Shown piece after piece: positions 32,272-39,361 of a stretch of 48,078 bases of DNA. A model generated the notes under the pieces. The model was not told the origin of the DNA, did not search any database, and was given only the letters and a program-made list of their open reading frames with translations. How positions within the stretch are numbered: the stretch's first letter is position 1; each line of letters opens with the position of its first letter. The stretch lies in assembly GCA_028722305.1 (NCBI GenBank), contig JAQYHB010000044.1, positions 1 through 48,078 on the forward strand, in the 5' to 3' direction. The stretch is from Spirochaetales bacterium. Lineage in GTDB: Bacteria; Spirochaetota; Spirochaetia; Sphaerochaetales; Sphaerochaetaceae. A program made the translations under genes and the position numbers.

Positions 32272-33518
32272 GCCAACCGTTTACCAAGGAGATGCGCAAG
32301 GACTACACGCTCCTCGCCCCAGACATGCTCCCCATCCATTTCGCGCTCGAGCGGGAGATTTTCGCCAACCACGGATACCATACCGAGGTGCTCGACAACC
32401 GGGGTCCGAATGTGATCCGGGAGGGGCTGCGCTACGTGAACAACGATATCTGCTATCCCGCCCAGCTGGTCATCGGCCAGTTCATCGACGCCTTGAAGAG
32501 CGGCAGGTGGAACACCCACAAGGTCGCCCTTCTGATCACCCAGACCGGAGGTGGCTGCCGGGCATCGAACTACCTGTTCCTTCTCAAGAAAGCGCTGACA
32601 GCCTGCGGCTATGACTACATTCCGGTCATAAGCCTGAACTTCAAGGGGATGGACGAGAACCCAGGCTTCAAGCTGACCCCTCTGATGGTGGCGCAAGCCT
32701 ACGCGGCTGCAGTCTACGGCGACCTGATCATGACCGTCGCCAACCAGACCCGCCCCTACGAGATCCACAAGGGAGACACCGACGCCTTGATCCAGCGCTG
32801 GGTCAAGATCATGGGAGCGAAGTTCAAGTCCAACCACGGCTACTTCGGCAAACACATGGACGCGAACTTCAGGCAGATTGTCGACGAATTCGCCGCCATT
32901 CCGGTCAAACGGGTGCCAAAGATCAAGGTCGGCATCGTCGGCGAGATCTACATGAAATACTCCGACCTGGGCAACAACCAACTGCAGAAATTCCTCGAGG
33001 ATAACGGTTGCGAGGTGATGATTCCCAATGTCATGAACTTCTTCTACTATGGTTTCGACAACGCCAAGCTCGACCGCAAGTACTACGGGCACCTCTTCCT
33101 GCAGAGCATCATCACCCAACGGGTCCTGAAATTCTTCTACAAAGGCGAGAAGAAGATGATCGACGCCATCAAGAGACACGACTGCTACGTCGCGCCCGCC
33201 CCGTATCTCAAGGAAAAGGAATACGACAGGAATCTCCTGGATTATGGAGTCAAGATGGGCGAAGGCTGGCTGCTCACGGCGGAGATGATGGAGCTGGTCC
33301 ACCTGGGTTACTCCAACATCATCTGCACCCAGCCGTTCGGATGCCTACCCAACCACATTGTCGCCAAGGGCATGGTCCATGCGGTGCGCGAAAAGGTGCC
33401 CGACGCCAATATCGTCCCGATCGACTACGACCCATCTGCCAGCCATGTGAACCAGGAGAACCGGATCAAGTTGATGCTGGCAATCGCCAAAGAGCGGCTT
33501 GATGCGAAAAACCAATAG
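32268..33518 (+). CDS. HgdB-like 2-hydroxyacyl-CoA dehydratase-type protein
   Basis: The 416-residue protein resembles the dehydratase component that receives an electron from the activase. The conserved Cys positions are in 'NNDICYPAQLVIG' (about 55-67), 'TQTGGGCRASNY' (about 91-102) and 'ICTQPFGCLPNHIVAKG' (about 347-363), which may hold a [4Fe-4S] or double-cubane cluster. The start ATG at 32268 overlaps the activase stop (ATGA), so the two parts are made in a coupled 1:1 fashion, which supports their working as one unit. In related genomes the same segment forms the C-terminus of the long fused protein. The reaction is unknown. Confidence 0.88.
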   Translation: MSQPFTKEMRKDYTLLAPDMLPIHFALEREIFANHGYHTEVLDNRGPNVIREGLRYVNNDICYPAQLVIGQFIDALKSGRWNTHKVALLITQTGGGCRASNYLFLLKKALTACGYDYIPVISLNFKGMDENPGFKLTPLMVAQAYAAAVYGDLIMTVANQTRPYEIHKGDTDALIQRWVKIMGAKFKSNHGYFGKHMDANFRQIVDEFAAIPVKRVPKIKVGIVGEIYMKYSDLGNNQLQKFLEDNGCEVMIPNVMNFFYYGFDNAKLDRKYYGHLFLQSIITQRVLKFFYKGEKKMIDAIKRHDCYVAPAPYLKEKEYDRNLLDYGVKMGEGWLLTAEMMELVHLGYSNIICTQPFGCLPNHIVAKGMVHAVREKVPDANIVPIDYDPSASHVNQENRIKLMLAIAKERLDAKNQ

Positions 33519-33608
33519 GTTCCTATACGGATTTTGAGTTCTTTGGAAAGGCATAGAAGAAAAAGAACCTGCAATTTCCATACCTGACCCTCCCATTCAT
33601 GAGAATTA

Positions 33609-33617
33609 TGTTAGAAT
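33609..33617 (+). promoter_or_regulatory. Extended -10 promoter of the TRAP operon
   Basis: TGT directly followed by TAGAAT (33612-33617), an extended -10 element; no -35 box is evident at the right distance. Start near 33624, 23 bases before the GTG start at 33647. Confidence 0.45.
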
Positions 33618-33646
33618 TTTGTTAATACATTATGAGGAGGTCTCAT

Positions 33647-34642
33647 GTGAAAAAGCTTGTGAGCTTAGCTCTCATCATTTCTGTCGGGTTTGGACTTTTC
33701 GCCAATGGTAGCGCGGAACAGGCATCATCCGGGAAGCTCGAGGAACACTTTAGTGGCAGTTACCTAATGGGGACTGGGTCAGCTACTGGGAACTACTATG
33801 CCTTCGGCTCCGCTCTCAGCACGGTGGTCAATCAGGCCACGGGGGCGAACCTGACCGTCAACGCCACCGGTGGCTCAACAGAGAACGCCCGCCTTGTCGG
33901 CAGCGGGGACAACGAGTTCGCGATGATCCAGAGCGACGTCTACAGCTACGCCCTGCATGGCATCGAGCTCTTCAACGGCAAGCCTATCACCAACTTGTAC
34001 GCGATTACCGCCTGCTATCCCGAAATGGTCCAGATGGTCGTCTCCAAGAAAAGCGGCATCAAGAGCGTCGCCGACATGCGAGGCAAGAACATCTGTGTCG
34101 GCGCGGTCGGAAGCGGATATGAGGTCGCGGCACGGCAAATCCTTGGTGCCTACGGCATGACCTATGACGATATCAACGAAACCTTCGCCGACCAAGCTAC
34201 CGCGAAAAATGGAATTCAGGATGGCACCTTCGACGCCATGTTCCTCTGCTCCGGCTTTCCCAATGGAAACGTCATGGAGCTCTCTCTGAACAAGAATATC
34301 GACGTCTTGTCCATTGACGATGAGCATATGCGGATCCTGCTTGACAAGTATCCTTACTACGCTAGGTTTGAAACGCCGAGCGACGATTACAATGTCGGTC
34401 ATGCAATCACTTCTGTCGCGGTCAAGTGCATGCTGATTGTCAACGAGAAGTTCTCCGACCAAGCCATCTACGAACTCACCAAGGCTATCTACGAGCACCT
34501 CGGTGAGATCCAAGCAATCAACGCCAAGGCGAAGTACATGAGCATCGACTCCGCCCTCAACGGCATCCCCGCCAACTTGCATCCGGGCGCTCGCAAATAT
34601 TACGAGGAACAGGGACTCGCAATTCCTGATTTCCTGAAGTAA
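33647..34642 (+). CDS. TAXI family TRAP transporter solute-binding protein
   Basis: The periplasmic receptor captures a carboxylate-type solute for the fused permease encoded next. The 331-residue protein begins MKKLVSLALIISVGFGLF, a signal peptide probably removed after the ANGSAE region. It then has the TAXI landmarks 'MGTGSATGNYYAFGSALS' (about 42-59), 'VNATGGSTENARLVGSGDNEFAMIQSD' in part (about 72-98) and 'VGAVGSGYEVAARQIL' (about 151-166). The start is a GTG at 33647, chosen because AGGAGG lies 6 bases upstream; the ATG at 33632 would overlap that sequence. The ligand cannot be told from sequence; glutamate or glutamine have been proposed for other members. Confidence 0.93.
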   Translation: MKKLVSLALIISVGFGLFANGSAEQASSGKLEEHFSGSYLMGTGSATGNYYAFGSALSTVVNQATGANLTVNATGGSTENARLVGSGDNEFAMIQSDVYSYALHGIELFNGKPITNLYAITACYPEMVQMVVSKKSGIKSVADMRGKNICVGAVGSGYEVAARQILGAYGMTYDDINETFADQATAKNGIQDGTFDAMFLCSGFPNGNVMELSLNKNIDVLSIDDEHMRILLDKYPYYARFETPSDDYNVGHAITSVAVKCMLIVNEKFSDQAIYELTKAIYEHLGEIQAINAKAKYMSIDSALNGIPANLHPGARKYYEEQGLAIPDFLK

Positions 34643-34654
34643 CCATCTTCTTGG

Positions 34655-34688
34655 ACAGGGCAGGAGTTCCTAAGGGATTCCTGCCTGT
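34655..34688 (+). other. Intergenic stem-loop between TRAP receptor and permease genes
   Basis: ACAGGGCAGGA (34655-34665) pairs with TCCTGCCTGT (34679-34688) with one bulged G, loop of 13 bases. No T-run follows. Such hairpins between a binding-protein gene and a permease gene often protect the upstream mRNA and lower the level of the downstream gene. Confidence 0.5.
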
Positions 34689-34712
34689 ACAGACAACAAT
34701 AGGAACATGCAC

Positions 34713-36659
34713 ATGTCAAACAAGCCTGCAACGGAACCAATCGACCTTACGGCGATTGACCGTGAATCCAAGTATAAGATTTTCTCCCCAACGGGGGACA
34801 AAGTCATTTCTGTCATTCTGACAGTTTTCGCGCTTTTCCAGCTGTATGCGTCGATTTCCAACAAGGTGCCGCTCCAGATTCTCCGCTATACGCATCTGGG
34901 ATTTGCCATCAGTCTCGCCTTCCTGCTCTACCCCGCGACCAAGCATGCGGACCGGCACAAGTTGCCTTGGTACGACTGCCTGTTCGCACTCCTGTTTGTC
35001 TGCGTGGTCGGCTACTTCATCGTGAATTACAAGCCCCTGCAGTTCCGTGCCGGGGCGTACACCATGGTGGATACCATCATGGCGGGCCTAGGCATCGCTC
35101 TGGTGCTGCTTGCCTGCTGGCGCGTCGTCGGTCCGCCGATTGTCATCATCGCCTCCTGTTTCTTCCTTTATGGGATGGTGGGCAAGTATATGGGCGGATT
35201 CCTGCGGCACCGCGGGTTCGCGCTGAAGCGGATCATCACCCATTTGTTCATCACCACCGAGGGCGTCATCGGCAACCCCCTCGGGGTCTGTTCGACCTAC
35301 ATCTTCCTGTTCATCCTCTTTGGCGCCTTCCTTGAAAAGACCAAGATCGGCCAGTTCTTCATCGACCTGGCCAACTCCCTGGCGGGATGGGCCGCAGGAG
35401 GTCCAGCGAAGGTGGCAGTCCTTTCCAGCGCGCTGCAAGGTACGGTCAGCGGATCCTCCGTCTCCAACACGGTCTCCACCGGCACTTTCACCATTCCTTT
35501 GATGAAGAGCCTTGGCTACGAGCCAGAATTCGCCGGAGCGGTCGAGGCCGCTGCTTCTACCGGCGGACAAATCATGCCGCCGGTCATGGGGAGCGCGGCT
35601 TTCCTGATCAGTGATGCCTGTGGCATCCCGTATCGCCAGTTGATCCTAGTGGCGATCATCCCTGCCTCACTCTATTTCATCGGCATCTGGATTAGTGTCC
35701 ATCTTGAGGCGAAACGGCTTGGGTTGAAGGGAACTCCACGGGAGCAACTGCCAAGATTGCTTCCCTTGTTGCGGGCCAAAGGGCATCTGATCCTTCCGCT
35801 TGCCTGCATCATCTACTTCATGCTCAGCGGCCTGACCATCACCCGTAGCGCCTTGTACGGCTGTCTCATCTGCCTGATTGTCCCCTACCTGCGCAAGAAC
35901 ACCAGGGTCCCCTTCTTCCAGATATTCAAAGCCCTGCCCCAGGCCGGCAAAAGCGTCATCAGCGTCGCCACCGCGTGTTCCACCGCAGGCATCATCATCG
36001 GCATGGTCACCCTGACCGGCCTCGGACAGCGCATCGGAGCCGGTATCTTCAATCTGGTCGGCAACAACGTCTTCCTGGCCTTGGTCTGCGCCATGTTCAC
36101 CAGCTTGATTCTGGGAATGGGGGTTTCCACCACCAGCAACTACCTGATCACCAGCACGATTGCAGCTCCCATCCTGATTCGTGCCGGCATCCCGATGCTG
36201 GCCGCGCACATGTTCTGCTTCTACTTCGGCATTGTCGCCGACATCACTCCTCCCGTCGCCTTGGCTGCATACGCGGGCAGCGCCATCGCAGGGGGCAACG
36301 CCTTCAAGACGGGCGTCAACGCGACCAAGCTCGCCATCGCCGCCTTCTTGATTCCCTACATGTTCGCGATGAATCCGAAGATGATCATGATTGGAGGTAC
36401 CTTCCTCGAGGCCCTGCCCATGGTGGTCACCGCCATCATCGGCCTGATAGGAATCGGCGCCGGTTTCATCGGCTACCTCAACGGACCTGTGAAACCGCTT
36501 CTGAGATGTGTCTCCATCGTAGGAGGATTGGCGCTGGTGGTTCCTGGCACCAAGACCGACATCATCGGCATCATCCTGATTGCCATCGTCATGGTTCTCA
36601 CCCAGGTTTCCACCGCAATCGACGGGAAGAGACATCGCGAGCCGGAAACGGCAGGCTAA
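34713..36659 (+). CDS. TRAP transporter fused permease (DctQ-DctM type)
   Basis: This 648-residue inner-membrane protein combines the small 4-TM Q part and the large 12-TM M part, the form that accompanies TAXI receptors. The N-terminal ~40 residues are cytoplasmic, then four helices (about 35-180) and the large transport domain. The M-part landmarks are 'LQGTVSGSSVSNTVSTGTFTIPLMK' in part (about 245-270), 'GGQIMPPVMGSAAFL' (about 286-300), 'LGMGVSTTSNYLITS' (about 467-481) and 'ADITPPVALAAYAGSAIAG' (about 508-526). Transport is driven by an ion gradient, Na+ in characterised TRAP systems. The start at 34713 has AGGA 8 bases upstream; the ATG at 34707 is too close to it. It ends before a terminator at 36667. 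Confidence 0.95.
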   Translation: MSNKPATEPIDLTAIDRESKYKIFSPTGDKVISVILTVFALFQLYASISNKVPLQILRYTHLGFAISLAFLLYPATKHADRHKLPWYDCLFALLFVCVVGYFIVNYKPLQFRAGAYTMVDTIMAGLGIALVLLACWRVVGPPIVIIASCFFLYGMVGKYMGGFLRHRGFALKRIITHLFITTEGVIGNPLGVCSTYIFLFILFGAFLEKTKIGQFFIDLANSLAGWAAGGPAKVAVLSSALQGTVSGSSVSNTVSTGTFTIPLMKSLGYEPEFAGAVEAAASTGGQIMPPVMGSAAFLISDACGIPYRQLILVAIIPASLYFIGIWISVHLEAKRLGLKGTPREQLPRLLPLLRAKGHLILPLACIIYFMLSGLTITRSALYGCLICLIVPYLRKNTRVPFFQIFKALPQAGKSVISVATACSTAGIIIGMVTLTGLGQRIGAGIFNLVGNNVFLALVCAMFTSLILGMGVSTTSNYLITSTIAAPILIRAGIPMLAAHMFCFYFGIVADITPPVALAAYAGSAIAGGNAFKTGVNATKLAIAAFLIPYMFAMNPKMIMIGGTFLEALPMVVTAIIGLIGIGAGFIGYLNGPVKPLLRCVSIVGGLALVVPGTKTDIIGIILIAIVMVLTQVSTAIDGKRHREPETAG

Positions 36660-36666
36660 TCAAACG

Positions 36667-36696
36667 GAAGGTCCTGCATCGCCAGGACCTTCTCAT
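36667..36696. terminator. Rho-independent terminator after the TRAP operon
   Basis: GAAGGTCCTG (36667-36676), loop CATCGC, CAGGACCTTC (36683-36692), a perfect 10-base stem followed by TCATT. It lies between convergent genes and could serve both strands. Confidence 0.75.
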
Positions 36697-36705
36697 TGCC
36701 ACCTG

Positions 36706-37242
36706 TTACGAGCGGCGGTGACGTTGGTAGAACCGCTCCCCCAGCCGGTTGAGGAAAGCGCCATCAAGGAAATCGATATCCTCTTTGGACAGGTCCCGTT
36801 CAGGAATCAACAAGGTGTTTCTTCCATCCAGGTAGACGAGGAACAGTCCGGAGATATGGAAGACAGCCGAAAGACGTGCCATCTGCACATCGCCATGGGC
36901 CTTCAACGAAGGAATCGACCAGGCAAGCGAATGGGTTGTCGCCACCAGCTGGACCTCCGCTCCGACGGGATTCCCCTCCTGCCGCAAACTCCTCTGGATC
37001 TGCCGTTCCACCCCGCAGGCCATGACCAGCGCCCATACAAGATAGGTCCCTGCGATGCAGAATACCATCGGGTTTGGGGTACCCAAGCCACATGCGCCGG
37101 CAAAAGCGTAGATGACCGTGAATCCGAGGACGATGGCAAGAATCTGGAAAGGGCGATGGTAGCGGATCACTAGCGCGTAATACATGGCTTTCCGAAAGTC
37201 CCCTACGCTCGGGGTGACCTGCATGGTCCGCTGTTCCCTCAT
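36706..37242 (-). CDS. YcxB-like membrane protein
   Basis: The 178-residue protein has an N-terminal soluble strand region, two adjacent membrane segments (about residues 30-50 and 58-78, 'ILAIVLGFTVIYAFAG' and 'NPMVFCIAGTYLVWALVM'), and a C-terminal PH-like beta-rich region (about 90-170) with 'GLFLVYLDGRNTLLIPERD'. This arrangement fits the YcxB family of unknown function. The start at 37242 is supported by AAGGAGGG. The gene lies directly behind the terminator of trpS, so it is expressed by readthrough or from a weak promoter not seen here. No function can be assigned. Confidence 0.7.
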   Translation of the reverse strand: MREQRTMQVTPSVGDFRKAMYYALVIRYHRPFQILAIVLGFTVIYAFAGACGLGTPNPMVFCIAGTYLVWALVMACGVERQIQRSLRQEGNPVGAEVQLVATTHSLAWSIPSLKAHGDVQMARLSAVFHISGLFLVYLDGRNTLLIPERDLSKEDIDFLDGAFLNRLGERFYQRHRRS

Positions 37243-37252
37243 CTTCCCTCCT

Positions 37253-37284
37253 TGAAAAGAGCATGGCGGGCTTGCACCCGCCAT
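37253..37284 (-). terminator. Rho-independent terminator after trpS
   Basis: On the minus strand, ATGGCGGG (37284-37277), loop TGCAAG, CCCGCCAT (37270-37263), then GCTCTTTTC. It ends about ten bases before the ATG of the YcxB-like gene (AAGGAGGG directly follows). Confidence 0.75.
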
Positions 37285-37298
37285 CGAAATCATCCCTG

Positions 37299-38297
37299 TC
37301 ACTTGACCAGGATGTGCATCTTCTCCTTAATCTCAGCAAGGTTCTGGTTGCCAATCTCGTTGCAGCGCTTGTTGCCTTTGGCGAGGATATCCTTCACCTC
37401 GTCAAGGTGCTGCTCGTAGTAGGCCCTGCGCTCGCGCATTGGATCCAGTAGGTTGTTGAGCACCGCGTTCAGCCGTTTCTTGCAGGCGACACAGCCAAGC
37501 TCTCCTTTCTTGCACTGCTCCGAGATGGCGGGAGCCTCTTCCTTGTTGAAGACGCAGTGGTACTTGAAGACATTGCAGATTTCCGGATGCCCGGGGTCAT
37601 GCAGGTGGATCTTCGCGGGGTCGGTGACCGCCACCTTCACCTTGTTCCAGATTTCTTCCGGCGTGTCGGACAGATAGAGGGCGTTGCCAAGGCTCTTGCC
37701 CATCTTCGCGTTCCCGTCAAGGCCACTCAGCCTTCCGGTAGAAGAAATTTTTGCCTCCGGTTCAACAATGGAGGTACCATAGAGGGCGTTGAACTTGCGC
37801 ACGATCTTGCGCGCCAGCTCGATATGGGGCAACTGGTCTTCGCCGACCGGAACGAGATGGGCGTTGCAGAAGGTGATGTCGGCCGTCTGGCTGACCGGGT
37901 AGCCGAGAAAACCATAGGAAAGGTCGGTGTAGCCGTAGTTCTTCGCCTCGGTCTTGATGGTCGGGTTATGGCGCAGCTGGTTGCAGCTGACAATCATCGA
38001 GTAGAAGATGGTCAGCTCTGCGATGCTGGGAATCTGGCTCTGCTGGAAAATCGTGACCTTCTCGGGGTCGAGTCCGACGGAAAGGTTGTCCATCGTCACG
38101 TCGAGAATCGACTGCTTGATCAGCTCAGGCTTCTCAAAATGGGTGGTCAGCGCCTGCACGTCGGCGACTTCGATGATCTCGTCGTACTCATCCTGCAGCT
38201 CAGCCCTCGTTTTCAGGGAACCAGCGTAGTGGCCCAGATGGAGGCGTCCGGTCGGCCGGTCGCCGGTAAGAATGCGTTTTTTCGTGTTCCCGTCCAT
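37299..38297 (-). CDS. trpS: Tryptophanyl-tRNA synthetase
   Basis: The class I synthetase charges tRNA-Trp. The 332-residue protein has the HIGH-type motif as 'TGDRPTGRLHLGHYAGSL' (about 11-28), with 'HNPTIKTEAKNYG' near 122 and 'CNAHLVPVGEDQLPHIELAR' near 155. The KMSKS-type loop reads 'GNAKMGKSLGNALYLSD' (about 205-221), with Gly in place of the first Ser. The C-terminal helical domain carries Cys pairs (CKKGELGCVACKK, about 265). The start at 38297 lies one base after the stop of the FmdB-like gene. A clear terminator follows. Confidence 0.95.
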   Translation of the reverse strand: MDGNTKKRILTGDRPTGRLHLGHYAGSLKTRAELQDEYDEIIEVADVQALTTHFEKPELIKQSILDVTMDNLSVGLDPEKVTIFQQSQIPSIAELTIFYSMIVSCNQLRHNPTIKTEAKNYGYTDLSYGFLGYPVSQTADITFCNAHLVPVGEDQLPHIELARKIVRKFNALYGTSIVEPEAKISSTGRLSGLDGNAKMGKSLGNALYLSDTPEEIWNKVKVAVTDPAKIHLHDPGHPEICNVFKYHCVFNKEEAPAISEQCKKGELGCVACKKRLNAVLNNLLDPMRERRAYYEQHLDEVKDILAKGNKRCNEIGNQNLAEIKEKMHILVK

Positions 38298-38298
38298 T

Positions 38299-38523
38299 TC
38301 ATTTCCCCTTCTTTCCTGTCGCGACATTTCCACTTGGACTGTGATGGTCGGTGCAGTACCAGCCACTTCCCTTGAACTGGACAGCGGCAGCGGTGAAAAC
38401 CCGTCTGACCTTGCCTTTGGTCCCGCACTTCGGACAGACCTCGGGCGCCTTGTGGTTGGCGATAGGCTGCTCGAGTGCCATGGTAGCATGACACGCATCA
38501 CACTCATACTCATAAAATGGCAT
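38299..38523 (-). CDS. FmdB-type zinc ribbon protein
   Basis: The 74-residue protein begins MPFYEYECDACHATMALEQP, the typical start of FmdB/CxxC zinc-ribbon proteins. The two Cys pairs, 'CDAC' (8-11) and 'CPKC' (about 33-36), form one zinc knuckle. A Gly/Trp-rich tail with 'GSGWYCTDH' follows. It is encoded just before trpS with one base between, and 10 bases after the lipoprotein gene. Proteins of this family are proposed regulators of amidase or formamidase genes, but no function is firmly known. Confidence 0.85.
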   Translation of the reverse strand: MPFYEYECDACHATMALEQPIANHKAPEVCPKCGTKGKVRRVFTAAAVQFKGSGWYCTDHHSPSGNVATGKKGK

Positions 38524-38533
38524 TGTATTCTCC

Positions 38534-39361
38534 TCAAAACGCGACCTGCAGCATCTGTAGGTCGACATCTGGTAATTCTATCTGTCTTATAGTAAGCAAA
38601 TTTCCGTTCAACGTAAACATCGTACGGAGGTTTGCCACATCGACCGTTTGCCCGCTCGCGCGCAGTTGCCGCACATACCCCGTCCGGAGGATTTTGCCCA
38701 AGGCTTCAGCCTTCCCGTCATCGCTCATCAGGATTGAGATGTCACTTGTCAGCGACCCGTTCGCCCTGGTGCACCCGGCGGTCACCGTGTCGATGCTGGA
38801 CAGAAGCGCCTCGGACAAATCCGCCTGCAGGGGAAAGAACGTCACCGGCCTCTTGGCGTATACGCCGATCGGGCTCAGAAGGACGGAACCGATCAGCGGG
38901 TCCCAGGCTACAGGCACATTGCGAATCCGATTTGCCTCGTCAAGCCAGGTACCATCGGTGATCAGCAAAAGGTTCTTCTCCAACAGGCCGAGCGCATAGG
39001 CAGAGCCCTGCCAATAGCCCCCTTTTTGCTTCTCGTACCCCTCCAGGGAGCCCATGACGAAACCCATGGCAAGCGAAGGAAAATCCCCCTCGACCAGGAT
39101 GGTCTTGCGCGCGTGAGCGTCAAGCGGATAGTGGTCCTCTCCGAGGAGCAGCGAGACACGAGTGACGCGGCGTGCAAGCCGCTCGTCCCCCACCGCAGCC
39201 AAGATCAAATCCGATTCCTCATCCGCGTCCACAGATACAAGCACGCTTCCCTCTTGATACAGGGAAGCGAGCAAAGCCTCCGGCCTGCCGGCAAGCGAGG
39301 TACGCGTGGCGCATCCCACCAGCAGACCGAGGAACAGGAATACGAACGAAAGCCTTCTCAT
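38534..39361 (-). CDS. Putative outer-envelope lipoprotein of unknown function
   Basis: The 275-residue protein has a lipoprotein signal: MRRLSFVFLFLGLLVGCATR, with the lipobox Cys at residue 17. The mature part is not recognised. It contains a repeated 'SVDADEESDLILAAVGDERL' type stretch early (about 44-63) and a C-terminal beta-like segment (about 225-275). Lengths and spacing suggest two domains. Its ATG forms an ATGA overlap with the ileS stop, so it is translated with ileS. Whether it is exported to the outer membrane depends on the sorting residues after Cys (Ala-Thr), which I cannot judge. Confidence 0.75.
   Translation of the reverse strand: MRRLSFVFLFLGLLVGCATRTSLAGRPEALLASLYQEGSVLVSVDADEESDLILAAVGDERLARRVTRVSLLLGEDHYPLDAHARKTILVEGDFPSLAMGFVMGSLEGYEKQKGGYWQGSAYALGLLEKNLLLITDGTWLDEANRIRNVPVAWDPLIGSVLLSPIGVYAKRPVTFFPLQADLSEALLSSIDTVTAGCTRANGSLTSDISILMSDDGKAEALGKILRTGYVRQLRASGQTVDVANLRTMFTLNGNLLTIRQIELPDVDLQMLQVAF

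Noticed and set aside
33519..33608. Hairpin GTTCTTT/AAAGAAC after the HgdB-like gene as terminator
   Set aside because: The 7-base AT-rich stem has a long loop and no T-run, so it is not a convincing terminator.
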